Made by a program: the position numbers and the translations under genes. From Aalborg-AAW-1 sp964458335 (GTDB taxonomy: Bacteria; Patescibacteriota; Gracilibacteria; Absconditabacterales; Absconditicoccaceae), in contig CAYWIJ010000008.1 of NCBI GenBank assembly GCA_964458335.1, positions 1 through 52,973 on the forward strand: 52,973 nucleotides of DNA. The letters are read 5' to 3'. Positions 19,548-29,162 of the stretch are shown one piece after another (position 1 is the stretch's first letter; each line of letters opens with the position of its first letter). Below the pieces are notes generated by a model, which saw only the letters and a program-made list of their open reading frames with translations, was not told the origin of the DNA and did not search any database.

Positions 19548-21300
19548 ATGTTTCCCTTTAAGCAGATATTCACAGAACTTCTTACTCCCCATCTTCCAGA
19601 ATTATCACAAGAAGAGATTCTAACTCTCATCGAAGTACCACCTCAAGGATTGTGAGCTGATCTTGCCTTTCCTTGTTTTACTCTCGCAAAAACTCGTGGA
19701 CAATCTCCTGTTCAGATCAGTTGAGACATAGCAACACAACTCCAAGAAGGAAACAACAACCAGGAAATAACGACCAAATGACCTTACGTCAACATCTCCT
19801 TCGATCCTCTTTTTGCTATTCACACCATCCAAGAACTAGGAACTAAGCACAAGGAACTAAAATCAAAATGACTCGTTCTCATTGAATCACCAAGCCCAAA
19901 CACGAACAAACCACTCCACCTTGGTCACGTCAGAAATATGGTTTTGGGTAATGTTTTGGCGCGTAGTATGACTCACGAATGATATGATATCAAAAAAGTA
20001 GAGGTGGTGAACGATCGTGGAATCCATATCTGTAAGTCGATGTTAGCATACAAACTCTGGGGAAATAACGAAGAACCAAACAAGAAATCTGACCACTATG
20101 TCGGTGACTGGTATGTTCGCTATTCCAGTGAAGAAGAGAAAAATCCAGAACTCAAGGAACAAGCACAAGCGATGCTCCGCGACCGAGAAGCTGGAGAACC
20201 AGAAGTACGCACATTATGGAAGAAGATGAATAAACGAGCCATCGATGGGATGAGAGAAACCTATATCAGATATGGTACTCATATCGATGACGCTACCTTA
20301 GAAAGTGATGTCTATCAAGATGGAAAACAGATAGTAGAATCCTGACTTGAACAATGAGTTTTTGTTCGTGATCCCAAAAACAATATCGCTCTTCCATTAC
20401 CTATCAATGAAGAGGAAACGAGTTATTTTGTGGTACTGAGATCAGACGGCACGACACTCTATGCAACCCAGGACTTAGCTCTGATAGATAAGAGATTTCA
20501 AACCTACCATATGGATAAAATGGTCTATGTTGTTGGAAATGAACAGGATGATTATTTCAAAGCACTCTTCAAATGTTTCAAAGCACTCGACTATCCTTTC
20601 GCCTCACAGTGTCATCATCTCTCCTATGGAATGATTGAACTCCCAAGTGGTAAGATGAAATCTCGTACGGGGAATGTTGTCGACGCCGATAACCTCATTG
20701 ATGAACTTCATCAGGTAAGTTTTCAAGAGATACAAAGCAGATATCCTGACTTAGATGACAGTATAGCTCACAAAAGGGCAGAAAAAATAGCACTTGGAGC
20801 TATCAACTTCTTTATGATAAAAACCGACCCAGCAAAAGGGTTTGTCTTCGATCCCGCAGAATCTCTTTCTTTCGAGGGAGAGACGGGTCCGTATGTCCAA
20901 TACACTTATGCGCGTATATGATCTATTATTACGAAAGCTGAGTGAATAATCCATGACTCTGTCATTGCGCGCCCCGAAGGAAGTCCTCTTAGGGGAAGGA
21001 ACGAAGCAATCCACCATCAAGATAACAAAGAACTCGAAGCCACTAAACAACTCTACTTCCATCTCTGATCACAAGATGAAATTATCAGTAAAGCAAACAA
21101 CGAATACAAACCAAGCATACTTGCTAGATATACACTCGATTTGTGTCAGATGATTAATTCTTTTTACCAACAATATCATATTATCAATCCTGATGATCTT
21201 ATTTTGACCCAAGCTCGTGGTCAAGTACTTCAAGATGTACAACAAACTCTAGGTAGTATGATGGATATGCTCTGAGTACCAAAGATTGATACCATGTAAA
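19548..21300 (+). CDS. argS: Arginyl-tRNA synthetase, frameshifted near the 3' end
   Basis: Class I ArgRS: N-terminal additional domain, HIGH motif as PLHLGHVRN, ATP site region (LRSDGTTLYATQDLAL), KMSKS-like KMKSRTGN, then the DALR anticodon-binding domain (LARYTLDLCQMINSFYQQYHI). Read strictly from ATG 19548 the frame ends at TAG 21255-21257. Removing one base near 21239-21242 restores QDVQQTLGSMMDMLGVPKIDTM and the stop at 21298, the normal ArgRS ending with a terminal Met. The palindromic repeat is inserted in frame (20961-21013; VIARPEGSPLRGRNEAIH, from residue 472). A short CTAGGAACTAA repeat also lies in the coding sequence at 19831-19862 (QELGTKHKELKS). Many TGAs are Gly. Confidence 0.9.
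20961..21013 (+). repeat. Palindromic-repeat element inside argS
   Basis: A 53-nt copy, left-arm type, identical base for base to 21316-21368. It is in frame in argS and reads VIARPEGSPLRGRNEAIH, the same frame used in murF and murC. Confidence 0.92.
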
Positions 21301-21315
21301 AATCACTACTACACC

Positions 21316-21368
21316 GTCATTGCGCGCCCCGAAGGAAGTCCTCTTAGGGGAAGGAACGAAGCAATCCA
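21316..21368 (+). repeat. Palindromic-repeat element between argS and tpx
   Basis: An exact 53-nt duplicate of the argS-internal copy, 355 nt downstream of it, outside coding sequence. The identity implies recent duplication or gene conversion. Confidence 0.92.
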
Positions 21369-21436
21369 TAATATAATAGATTCAAACACCCTACCAATAA
21401 TCAAGATTCCTTTTACCATTATTCTCCTTATTTCTT

Positions 21437-22108
21437 ATGAAAAAACTAACCCTTCTTCTTCCCCTTATGGGAATATTTATCCTAACAGGATGTACAAATA
21501 ATTCTATGGACAATATGGAACATGATACACAAACTCCAGAATTCACAATAGAAATTCCTACATATGCTACTGGAGCAACAGAAACTTCTCCTATTACTGT
21601 AAATGGAGTTGCTATTGAACTTGAAGGAACAAGACTGACTATTTGATCAAAAATAGTCGACACAGAACTTGATAAAGCTGCTGATTATTTTGATCAAGTA
21701 ACAACTGATCGTGTATCAAATTATAGTGGATATAAACTTATCGAAGTCGTACCATCACTTGATACTCCCGTCTGCACAAGACAAACTAAAGAACTCGAAG
21801 CAGCAGCAAAATTATTCCCCACCACTCCATTCTTAGTTATCTCAAATGACACTCCATTTGCGCTCCAAAGATTTTGTCTCACTAATGGTATCAGTAATGT
21901 ACAAGTACTCAGTGATGCTCGTACCAGACAATTTGGTCGTTCGAATGGATTATTTATGCCACAATACGGACTTCTTGCTCGCACCATTATGATAGTTGAT
22001 AATGACATGAATGTTGTCTATGTGGATTATGCTGAAGAAGTAACTCATGAACTTGACCTTATGAATGCTCTTGCTCACCTTCAACAACTTATACATCCAC
22101 AAGAATAA
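21437..22108 (+). CDS. tpx: Lipid-anchored thiol peroxidase (Tpx-type peroxiredoxin)
   Basis: 223 residues. A lipoprotein signal (MKKLTLLLPLMGIFILTGC, lipidated Cys19) and an acidic linker precede an atypical 2-Cys peroxiredoxin domain: peroxidatic C113 in VPSLDTPVCTRQT and a second Cys, C147 (RFCLTNGISNV), 34 residues on, the same spacing as C61/C95 of E. coli Tpx. Such enzymes reduce H2O2 and organic peroxides using thioredoxin. Known Tpx proteins are mostly soluble, so outer-face anchoring is unusual. The reductant outside the cell is unknown. One TGA is Gly. Confidence 0.92.
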
Positions 22109-22132
22109 TATATCATATTTTATTACAATAAG

Positions 22133-22156
22133 GTTCTCTTTTCTGAGAACTTTTTT
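22133..22156 (+). terminator. Terminator after tpx
   Basis: Stem GTTCTC/GAGAAC with a 6-nt loop, then TTTTTT. Confidence 0.9.
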
Positions 22157-22228
22157 CGTTGTTGTTGTTTTTTTGAAAAAAAAGAATATACTTCTGACTG
22201 AATTTTTACAGTATAATTTCCAGAAGTG

Positions 22229-22750
22229 ATGATCGAACATGAAGTAAAAGTACTCGATATTGATGCAGAAGTAGTTATGAAACAACTTGAAAAACTTTGA
22301 GCTCAGCATTATCATACCGTGTATATCAAGGATCGATATTATGACACCAAAGACGATTCTCTTCGTACTCAAAATCAACGCCTCAGAATTCGTTCTGAAA
22401 ATAATAGTGTTGTTATCACAAAAAAGACGAAATACGAACATGATTATACAAAAACCATGAAAGAAGAGGATATTACGGTTAAGAGTATCAAATATGCCAA
22501 AAAACTTCTTGAAGAAGAACTTGGTCTCGTATGCAAAAAATACAAAGAAAAGAAAAGAATAACCTATAAACGAGAGAATACTCTTTTTGATTTTGATTAT
22601 TATGAAGGAATGCCTCCTGTCTTAGAAGTAGAAGGAGAAACTCCAGAAAAGGTAATGGAAACGGTTCGTCGTCTCTGACTTCATTTCCATCCTCAAGTCA
22701 AACGATGAAGTAGAAGACTCTTCAAACACTATGGTAAAAAACATTTGTAA
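22229..22750 (+). CDS. CYTH-domain protein (class IV adenylate cyclase / triphosphatase-like)
   Basis: 173 residues. The tunnel-fold signature is present: ExEVK-type N-terminus (MIEHEVKVLDID), DRYYDT, LRIRSENNSVVITKK, FDFDYYEGMPPVLEVEGE. CYTH enzymes hydrolyse triphosphates (thiamine-PPP or inorganic PPPi) or make cAMP; the substrate cannot be told here. TATAAT (22212-22217) lies 11 nt before the ATG. Three TGA codons (KLGAQH, RLGLHF, KRGSRR) are read as Gly. Confidence 0.85.
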
Positions 22751-22751
22751 A

Positions 22752-22780
22752 AAAAACATCCAAAATATTGGATGTTTTAT
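22752..22780. terminator. Bidirectional terminator
   Basis: Stem AAACATCC/GGATGTTT with T- and A-tracts on both sides. It serves the CYTH gene and the convergent minus-strand gene ending at 22797. Confidence 0.85.
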
Positions 22781-22796
22781 TATGTTGTAAAGTTTT

Positions 22797-23459
22797 TTAA
22801 ATATACTCTTTTCTTTTAGAATCTATATCTGGGGTAATTATTGTGATTTCTTCAGTATCTGCTAATCCCATTTTCATTCTATATTTTTCAGAATTATCTC
22901 TCAGTTTATATTCTGAAAGATTGATAAACTGACCAAGAGTAGCTTTCATCATTGTGATAATCCCTGAGTCTATAGACTCAAAGAGCAATGACACTCCTCC
23001 GCTTTCTTTGTTCACTAATAGTGAATCAAAAGAATACAACTCGTTTTCAATCGTAACCGAAGAAGATTTGATTTTTCGGATTTGACTTTCAATAGTAGAG
23101 TTGGTAATTTTTAAAAATACACTATCATAATCTATCGAAAAATATTCAGAAAAATATTCAACATCTTCGAATATAGCCCTTTTTGAGATATATCCAAAGT
23201 CGTTGGAATAGTGAAAATTTCCAAACAATTCAAATAGAGAAGGTAAATATCTATTGGAAAAGGAAATAAAAAAAGGATAAACCCAAACTTTGGGTAATGA
23301 AATGTTGTTGATGCGATTAAATCTTTCGATTTGGGTTGCATCATTAAATGCTTTTATGCAATTTTCCTTACAATATTCCTGACAAAGTCTAAGTATAAGA
23401 TATTCAAAACTTTTTTTGAAAATATCATTATTTGTTTTTAATTGGTTTGTTATGTTCAT
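22797..23459 (-). CDS. Hypothetical protein
   Basis: 220 residues, rich in Phe, Tyr, Ile and Ser, without signal peptide, TM helix or recognised motif. It begins MNITNQLKTNNDIF and ends ITPDIDSKRKEYI. No TGA codon is used. It has two early Cys residues (YCKENC). The base composition and lack of neighbours on the same strand suggest an independently acquired gene, but there is no direct evidence. Confidence 0.6.
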   Translation of the reverse strand: MNITNQLKTNNDIFKKSFEYLILRLCQEYCKENCIKAFNDATQIERFNRINNISLPKVWVYPFFISFSNRYLPSLFELFGNFHYSNDFGYISKRAIFEDVEYFSEYFSIDYDSVFLKITNSTIESQIRKIKSSSVTIENELYSFDSLLVNKESGGVSLLFESIDSGIITMMKATLGQFINLSEYKLRDNSEKYRMKMGLADTEEITIITPDIDSKRKEYI

Positions 23460-23758
23460 AGTATTTTTATTTTATTTGTTATATTTTTGAGGTTTGAACA
23501 ATTTAATGACATATTCAGGTCATCCTTCGTTTTTTTATAATATAAAAGGAAAATTTCCTCACTAACGAATAGAAATAGGTGTATGTTATATGTTAAAGAA
23601 CTTCACAACAAATATAGTATAGCAATATATATATACTTTGTCAAGTAATTTGTATATAAAATAAATTATTAAACAAAGTCAATACAATATCACACCGTCA
23701 GTTGGGTATTTTTTTGAAAAATAAGCCTTTTATCTATACTTAGATTAGAAAACAATTT
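23460..23758. other. AT-rich intergenic region
   Basis: About 300 nt of very AT-rich sequence with several TATA-like boxes (for example near 23537 and 23617-23640). No gene or stable RNA is recognisable. Confidence 0.5.
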
Positions 23759-23857
23759 GTCATTGCGAGGTACGAAGCAATCCATTAGTACAACAAGAGA
23801 TTGCCACGTCGTCGTACCTCCCTTCATACTTCGGGGCAGAGACCTCCTCGCAATGAC
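23759..23857. repeat. Full-length palindromic element (intergenic)
   Basis: Starts GTCATTGCGAGGTACGAAGC and ends CCTCGCAATGAC, its inverted partner, about 99 nt in all. The internal part has a second inverted motif (AAGCAATCC ... GATTGCCACGTCG). It shows the complete two-armed form of the family. Confidence 0.85.
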
Positions 23858-23887
23858 AGGTAATTATGATTTATTTGTTTATTATCT

Positions 23888-24340
23888 ATGAAAGTTCTCT
23901 TTCCACGTCATATCAAAAAATGATTCCTTGCTGGAATGACTTTTACTATCTGACCACTGACGGTTGGAATTGTGCAACTTTTTGTACTAGCTCTTGGAGT
24001 AGCTGGTTCATTTGCTATTGCAAATTATCTCATCAAAAACGGAAATCATAAAATTGTAGCGATTGCTGCTGCTTCTCCTCTCACTCTTATTGCTTGTGCA
24101 ATAGCATTTTTTGAAGTTTCGGAGATGTGATTATTAGAATTTTTAGCAAAAATGGCGAGAACTCATTTTTTCGATACTACTACCAAATTTCAAGTCAATA
24201 TCAACAAACCAGATTCAACTGATCTTCTCATAAAAAAATCCCATACTGAAGAACAAATCCAAAAAATAACCTTCAAAACACAAAAAGGTCTTCTTTCTGA
24301 CGATACGGACGATAAGATTAGAGATAGTGGTTTGTTGTAG
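23888..24340 (+). CDS. Small integral membrane protein, unknown
   Basis: 150 residues. A basic start (MKVLFPRHIKKG), two hydrophobic helices (TIGPLTVGIVQLFVLALGVAG; IVAIAAASPLTLIACAIAFF) and a hydrophilic C-terminal tail. Four TGA codons are read as Gly, so only the last third is visible under the standard code. It starts 31 nt after the palindromic element. No family recognised. Confidence 0.65.
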
Positions 24341-24578
24341 TTTTTCACATTTTTGTAAAAAAATTGTAAAAAAATTTACTGACTTTAAAAATAATAATAA
24401 TATTCTGTACACATTTTCACATTGTGTGAAGAATTTGTTAAAATCAAAAAGAGATACTCTCATACTAACATATTTTTTCATTTCTCATTTTTTTTACAAA
24501 TCTGTGTTATTATTATTGTATATATTTATTAAAATTTTTTATAATATTTAATAAACAAAACTATGATGTGAAAAAATA
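24341..24578. other. AT-rich convergent intergenic region
   Basis: About 240 nt between convergent genes. It has a hairpin TTTTCACA-TTG-TGTGAAGA near 24411-24430 and long A/T runs that may terminate either gene. Nothing else recognised. Confidence 0.4.
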
Positions 24579-26711
24579 TTATGCATAATATTCTTTTTGA
24601 AAATTATTTAAATATTTATCTATAGATATATTATTTGCAGTAGTTTTATCAACTTCATTTTTTATCCAATCAAGTGTTCCTGCTTCTCATTTAAAATGAA
24701 GTAACATAATAAGTTCTGGTAATTTTCGATTTGGATATTGAACTTGTAGTTTTTTTGCAGTAGGAATATGGTCGTGTTGAATAACATAATCCATAAATTT
24801 TTCTTGTTGTTCTGGAGAGTTTTTATAAGTTTCTTTGTCTGATATACCTGTTATAGGAGTAATCTTTTCTTTTCGTGTATTCCACAAGAATTGATATTTT
24901 CCTACTGCTGATGAAGTTGGATTTTCTGCTTTGTAAGGGTCTTTTAAATTCTTAGATTCATTAGCAAAAATTCCATTTTTAATTTTTTGAATATTAATTT
25001 CTTCTTTATCTTCTTTTTCTTTCTTTTCTCAAGATATGTTCTTTTGAGTAATATCTAATGCAGTATCAGGATAAACCAGTCATGTAAGAAGATATGACGT
25101 GATATGTTCTTTGGTCTTTCATTCTCAAACCATACTTACAATAGTGTCAGAATTCAGTAATCATTTTTTTCATAACCATACATGATCGCATATAGTAGTA
25201 AGGTTTTCTTTTACTATTTTTTGATAATCAGAAATTTTTTGTGGATTAAGAATAGTATTTCCTTTTTCATCAGTTGTATAGTATTGTTCACTCTTATTGA
25301 TAGAAATTTCTTGAAGAATTTTTGGATGAATAAAGAAACTTTGATCTGACAAAAGGGCACGTTCTATTCCTTTTTTTAGTACTGATTCACTAGGAAGTTG
25401 AGCAATAACTTGTTCTTTTGTAATATTGTATTTTGTATAATCTTCTGTTTTGGTTTCATTAAACATCTTTTGAAATGCTTCAGAAACTTCTGGAGAATCA
25501 TTCTGTTCTACAAAATCTATCGCTTGTAATAATCATGCTTTTTGAGATTCAGGAGCTTTTTTAGTCAGATTTTTGATGTTATTTCTTGATTCATATCTTG
25601 TCAAACTTCCAAATCATAATATTGATGCAATAAAATTGAGGGGTTTTTCAAACCAACTTCCTTTGATAACTTCGCTCAGTGGTTTTCCATCGTTAAATAT
25701 ACTTACTATCTGACTGATTTGGTCATATAATTCTCAAAATGTTGATTTTAGAGCTGATCTAGATTCCAATACTTTCGGTCATAATATTGCAACTTTCGTC
25801 ATCAATGTATGAGCATTATCAGTATAAGAATCAGCTAATCATTCTATAATAGATCAACTATTGATTTGACTTTGATTGTTAATATCGAAATATGTTTCAA
25901 ATAATCAAATTTGATCAGTTCTTTTGGATCAAGGAGTCAGAGTATGTTTTTTGAGAAGACGTACAAATCCTTCTGGTGATTGAAATGCTTCGAGATTACT
26001 CATATTTTTCTCAGGATCTGAAGTTAATTCTTTGCTATAGATATCCATTCCTTCTGTAAAAAAAGTAATAGCAGACATTTGTTCTCTAAAAGAGGTAAGA
26101 TTTTTAAAAACTCATAGTAAATCACTTGTTTTTGACAATAATCCATCTCTTCAATTACCTACTTGAGATACTTTTTTGAGATCGGATTGTGATAATCCAT
26201 TGAGCCGATCAGTAAAATACAATGAAAGTCCTGTTTTCATATTTTGTAATAAAGCAGGCTCATTCTTTATTTTTTCTTGAAGTTGTGAGTCCATCGCTCA
26301 AAATGCAAATTCTCCCCAAATGTTTTCTATTGTTGTAGACCAAGTTTCTATTGTTTCAGGTTCTTGGAGATAAGACTCTATTTTTTGTAGTGTGGCAGGA
26401 TGTTCTTGAAGATATTCTATAAATGGTTTTCCATAAGTTGGAGGAGTTTCAATACTATTTTTTAGTGTATTGGTTTCATAATCTACATAAAGTCAAAGTA
26501 TTTCTTTTTTTTTCTTATTTCTTGTTTGTTCATCTTCATTGTGTTGTAAAAAAGAGAGAAAATCTTGTAATACTTGTTGTTGTTTATTAAGAGGAACTTC
26601 TTTTTGTTGAAGATTTTTTTCAATTTCTAAAAGTTCTTGTTCATATTGCAAAAGATTGGGATTATCTTTTTCTATAGTTTGTTCTAGTATTCTTTGAGAT
26701 AGTGAGTCCAT
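24579..26711 (-). CDS. Large protein with C-terminal lysozyme/transglycosylase-like domain
   Basis: A 710-residue protein that can be read only with TGA = Gly (about 20 TGA codons). Residues 1-570 are mostly helical, with coiled-coil-like Glu/Gln/Lys stretches (LLQYEQELLEIEKNLQQKE). The C-terminal part has NES around E585, then AVGKYQFLW (about 603-611) and a helix with PEQQEKFMDYVIQ, matching the ES..G..GKYQF pattern of muramidase or lytic transglycosylase domains. The N-terminus (MDSLSQRILEQ) carries no signal peptide. It could be a lysin, tape-measure-like or exported effector. The catalytic role of E585 is inferred. Confidence 0.6.
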
Positions 26712-26936
26712 CAGGGAAATTTCAAAATAAATAACAGAAAGATAATACAGTATGGTAATAGTATACTCTTTTTTTATAAATAATAAAATATATCAGTATT
26801 CTTTTGTTTGAAAATATTGACTTTTATTGTTAAAATTTATTATTTATATATTTTGTAGTAAAATCTCTTGATTTTGTACTTATAATTCATTATAAACTCC
26901 TCTGATACTTCAAAAAAAGTATATATTTGCACCTAT

Positions 26937-27010
26937 GCGAGCATGATGTAGTTGGTGTAGCATAGCAGACTTCAGCTCTGCTCGTACGGGTTCGAGTCCC
27001 GTTGCTCGCT
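26937..27010 (+). tRNA. tRNA-Gly (anticodon UCA), UGA decoder
   Basis: Acceptor GCGAGCA/TGCTCGC, anticodon stem GCAGA/TCTGC, loop CTTCAGC giving anticodon TCA, T-arm ACGGG-TTCGAGT-CCCGT, discriminator T73. U73 with G1-C72, C2-G71 and G3-C70 are bacterial glycine identity features; a UGA-reading tRNA-Trp would be expected to carry G73. It is therefore the tRNA that inserts glycine at UGA, matching the reassigned code seen throughout the window. Confidence 0.93.
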
Positions 27011-27049
27011 ATTGTAACTAATTCGTGTAGAGTTGTTTCTTACTTGGTT

Positions 27050-27132
27050 GGGCGAGTGGCAGAGTGGTCAATTGCAAGGGACTGTAAATCCCTCGGGGCA
27101 ACCCTACGTAGGTTCAAATCCTACCTTTCCCA
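27050..27132 (+). tRNA. tRNA-Tyr (anticodon GUA)
   Basis: Class II tRNA with anticodon loop CTGTAAA (GTA) on stem GGGA/TCCC, a long variable arm, T-loop TTCAAAT and discriminator A. The acceptor GGGCGAG/CTTTCCC has a C-T mismatch at pair 4. Confidence 0.9.
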
Positions 27133-27361
27133 AATCTTTTCAATATTTGATTAAAGTCCAAATCTTTCTTAATAAAATCTATTTAGATTTCAATTATCTG
27201 AAATATTGTATACCCTATTTGATCAAGGGAATTTGCTTCTGGTAAATTGTTGATATAAGATATTCTTCTTAATTCACGATCGACATGAGATAAGAATTAT
27301 AACATATAAAAATCATTGATTTGTATATTCATTCATTATCCATGCTTATTATTACCTTTTT

Positions 27362-27435
27362 GGGTCCTTAGCTCATTTGGCTAGAGCGCCTGCTTTGCAC
27401 GCAGGAGGTGATCGGTTCGACTCCGATAGGATCCA
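27362..27435 (+). tRNA. tRNA-Ala (anticodon UGC)
   Basis: Acceptor GGGTCCT/AGGATCC includes the G3-U70 alanine identity pair. The anticodon loop is TTTGCAC (TGC) and the discriminator A. Confidence 0.97.
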
Positions 27436-27489
27436 ATTCTTTTCTCTATCATTAACAAAAATTGTTAATATATGATATAATTGTGATTT

Positions 27490-27561
27490 GTCCCCATAGC
27501 TTAATGGATAAAGCAGTAGCCTTCTAAGCTATTGATCTAGGTTCGATTCCTCGTGGGGATA
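27490..27561 (+). tRNA. tRNA-Arg (anticodon UCU)
   Basis: Acceptor GTCCCCA/TGGGGAT (G1-U72 wobble), anticodon loop CTTCTAA (TCT), T-loop TTCGATT, discriminator A. It reads AGA, the main Arg codon in the ribosomal genes here. Confidence 0.94.
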
Positions 27562-27571
27562 CCATGTTAGT

Positions 27572-27644
27572 GTTCTCGTGGTCTAGTGGCTATGACGCTA
27601 CCCTCTCACGGTAGAAATCGTGGGTTCGATCCCCACCGGGAACG
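27572..27644 (+). tRNA. tRNA-Glu (anticodon CUC)
   Basis: Acceptor GTTCTCG/CGGGAAC, anticodon loop CTCTCAC (CTC), T-arm GTGGG-TTCGATC-CCCAC, discriminator G as usual for Glu. It lies ten nt after tRNA-Arg. Confidence 0.94.
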
Positions 27645-27674
27645 ATTATTACGTTTATCTTCTTCTCTTATTAT

Positions 27675-28364
27675 ATGGTTCAAACACCTCCTCAAAAATC
27701 ATCTCAGTGAACAGGACCTCGTCCAACTACTGGGACAATTACTAGTGGAGTAAGACCGCCTAATAGTGGAGTAAGACCACCACAAATAACAACTAGTGGT
27801 TCTGGTCCTAAAAGAGATAATAAAAGTTCACAATCTGACCAACACAATGTTGTGTATATCAATGATAAGATTAAAGCGTTTGAAGTAATAGTTATTGCTG
27901 ATGATGGTGAAAATCTTGGGAAAATGAAGAGATTTGATGCACTAGCATTGGCTCAAGAACAATGACTTGATCTTGTTCAGCTATCATATAACCCTATTGA
28001 TAAAGTATGTACAGCAAAAATTACAGATTTTGGAAAGTATATGTATGAAAAAAAGAAAACTACTAAAGAAAAGAAAAAGAGTGTAATTAATAAGGGAATG
28101 AAGCAAATGAAATTTGCATATGGAATTGGTGAGAATGATTTACTTCTGAAAATTAAGAAAGTAAAAGAGATGTTGGAAGAGTGATACACCGTGAGAATGT
28201 TTGTTCAGTTGAAGGGAAGGGAAAATATCTATAAAGATAAAATTATTGAAAAATTGATGTTTGTACAAGAACAGTTGAAAGATGTAGCAAAGTCACAATC
28301 TCCTCAACCAAAACAAGATAAAAATACATACTCATTTATATTTATGGGTCTCTCTAAAAAATAA
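27675..28364 (+). CDS. infC: Translation initiation factor IF-3 with N-terminal extension
   Basis: 229 residues. A Pro/Gly/Ser/Thr-rich, disordered N-terminal extension (about 1-55; repeated SGVRPP) precedes the IF3-N domain (VVYINDKIKAFEVIVIADDGENLG) and the IF3-C domain (KQMKFAYGIGENDLLLKIKKVKEML, VRMFVQLKGREN). IF-3 prevents subunit joining and checks start-codon pairing. TGAs at QGTGP, EQGLDL and EEGYTV are Gly. It heads the classic infC-rpmI-rplT operon. Confidence 0.94.
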
Positions 28365-28393
28365 TTCTTTAATTTATTATATTATTCTATCAA

Positions 28394-28588
28394 ATGAAAC
28401 TGAAGACGCACAAAGGAACTGCAAAGAGAATTAAAATTACCAAATCTGGTAAATTGATTCATAAAAAAGCAGGAAGAAGTCATCTTCGTGTAAGAAAATG
28501 AGATAATCTTGATAAGTTGGGATTTGGTAAACAAATTCATGCTGCTGATTATAAAAAAATGAAAGCTTTACTTCCGTATTCTGCATAA
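28394..28588 (+). CDS. rpmI: 50S ribosomal protein L35
   Basis: 64 residues, basic: MKLKTHKGTAKRIKITKSGK, KKAGRSHLRVRKG, and a C-terminal MKALLPYS. It is located between infC and rplT. One TGA (RKGDN) is Gly, which is why a standard-code reading misses this gene. Confidence 0.95.
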
Positions 28589-28594
28589 TTATTC

Positions 28595-28942
28595 ATGGTA
28601 AGAGTAACAAATGGTCTTCAAAGACATAAAAGACATAAAAAATTCAGAAATCTAGCGAAGGGTTTTAGATTGGGTAGAAGTTCTGTTTATAAACAAATTA
28701 GACTTGCTCTTGTAAAACAAGGACAACATGCTTATGTTGGTCGTAAAGAGAAAAAGAGAGTTCAAAGACAAATTTGGATTGAGAGAATTAATGCTGCTTT
28801 GAGAGAAAAAGGATTGAAATATAGTACATTTATTGCACAAGCAAATCAAAAGAATGTAGTGTTGAATAGAAAAGTTCTTTCAAATATTGCAATAGCATTC
28901 CCAGAAGTATTTGATTCAATTATCTCTAGTGTTACTAAATAA
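28595..28942 (+). CDS. rplT: 50S ribosomal protein L20
   Basis: 115 residues with the typical L20 N-terminus (MVRVTNGLQRHKRHKKFRN, AKGFRLGRSS) and a C-terminal globular domain (RQIWIERINAALRE). It starts six nt after rpmI. No leader-type regulatory fold was seen upstream of the operon. Confidence 0.97.
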   Translation: MVRVTNGLQRHKRHKKFRNLAKGFRLGRSSVYKQIRLALVKQGQHAYVGRKEKKRVQRQIWIERINAALREKGLKYSTFIAQANQKNVVLNRKVLSNIAIAFPEVFDSIISSVTK

Positions 28943-28970
28943 TTTCCTTGAATTGCTTTCATCTAGGGTT

Positions 28971-28998
28971 ACTAGTTCTTAGATATTAGTTCCTAGTG
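28971..28998. repeat. TTAGTTCCTAG-family repeat
   Basis: ACTAGTTCTTAGATATTAGT followed by TCCTAG is a short repeat also seen (either strand) at 7812-7842, 46739-46757 and, inside argS, at 19831-19862. It sits between rplT and tRNA-Leu. Confidence 0.65.
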
Positions 28999-29002
28999 AT
29001 AA

Positions 29003-29088
29003 GCCGGGGTGGTGGAATTGGTAGACACGAAGGACTTAAAATCCTTTTCTCGTAATTGAGAGTGCCGGTTCGATTCCGGTCCCCGGCA
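29003..29088 (+). tRNA. tRNA-Leu (anticodon UAA)
   Basis: Class II tRNA: acceptor GCCGGGG/CCCCGGC, anticodon loop CTTAAAA (TAA), long variable arm, T-arm GCCGG-TTCGATT-CCGGT, discriminator A. Confidence 0.97.
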
Positions 29089-29162
29089 AACTTCATAAAA
29101 CAAATTATAATATAATTAATAGTTTAATCAAAATATATTTATTTATCTATAATAGTTATTTC

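Noticed and set aside
20953..21153. Separate ORF after argS
   Set aside because: It is in a different frame from the DALR domain, which continues in the argS frame; a shadow.
26937..27010. UCA tRNA as a tRNA-Trp or selenocysteine tRNA
   Set aside because: It has U73 and a glycine-like acceptor, lacks the long extra arm of tRNA-Sec, and in-frame TGAs fall on conserved glycines, not Trp or Sec positions.
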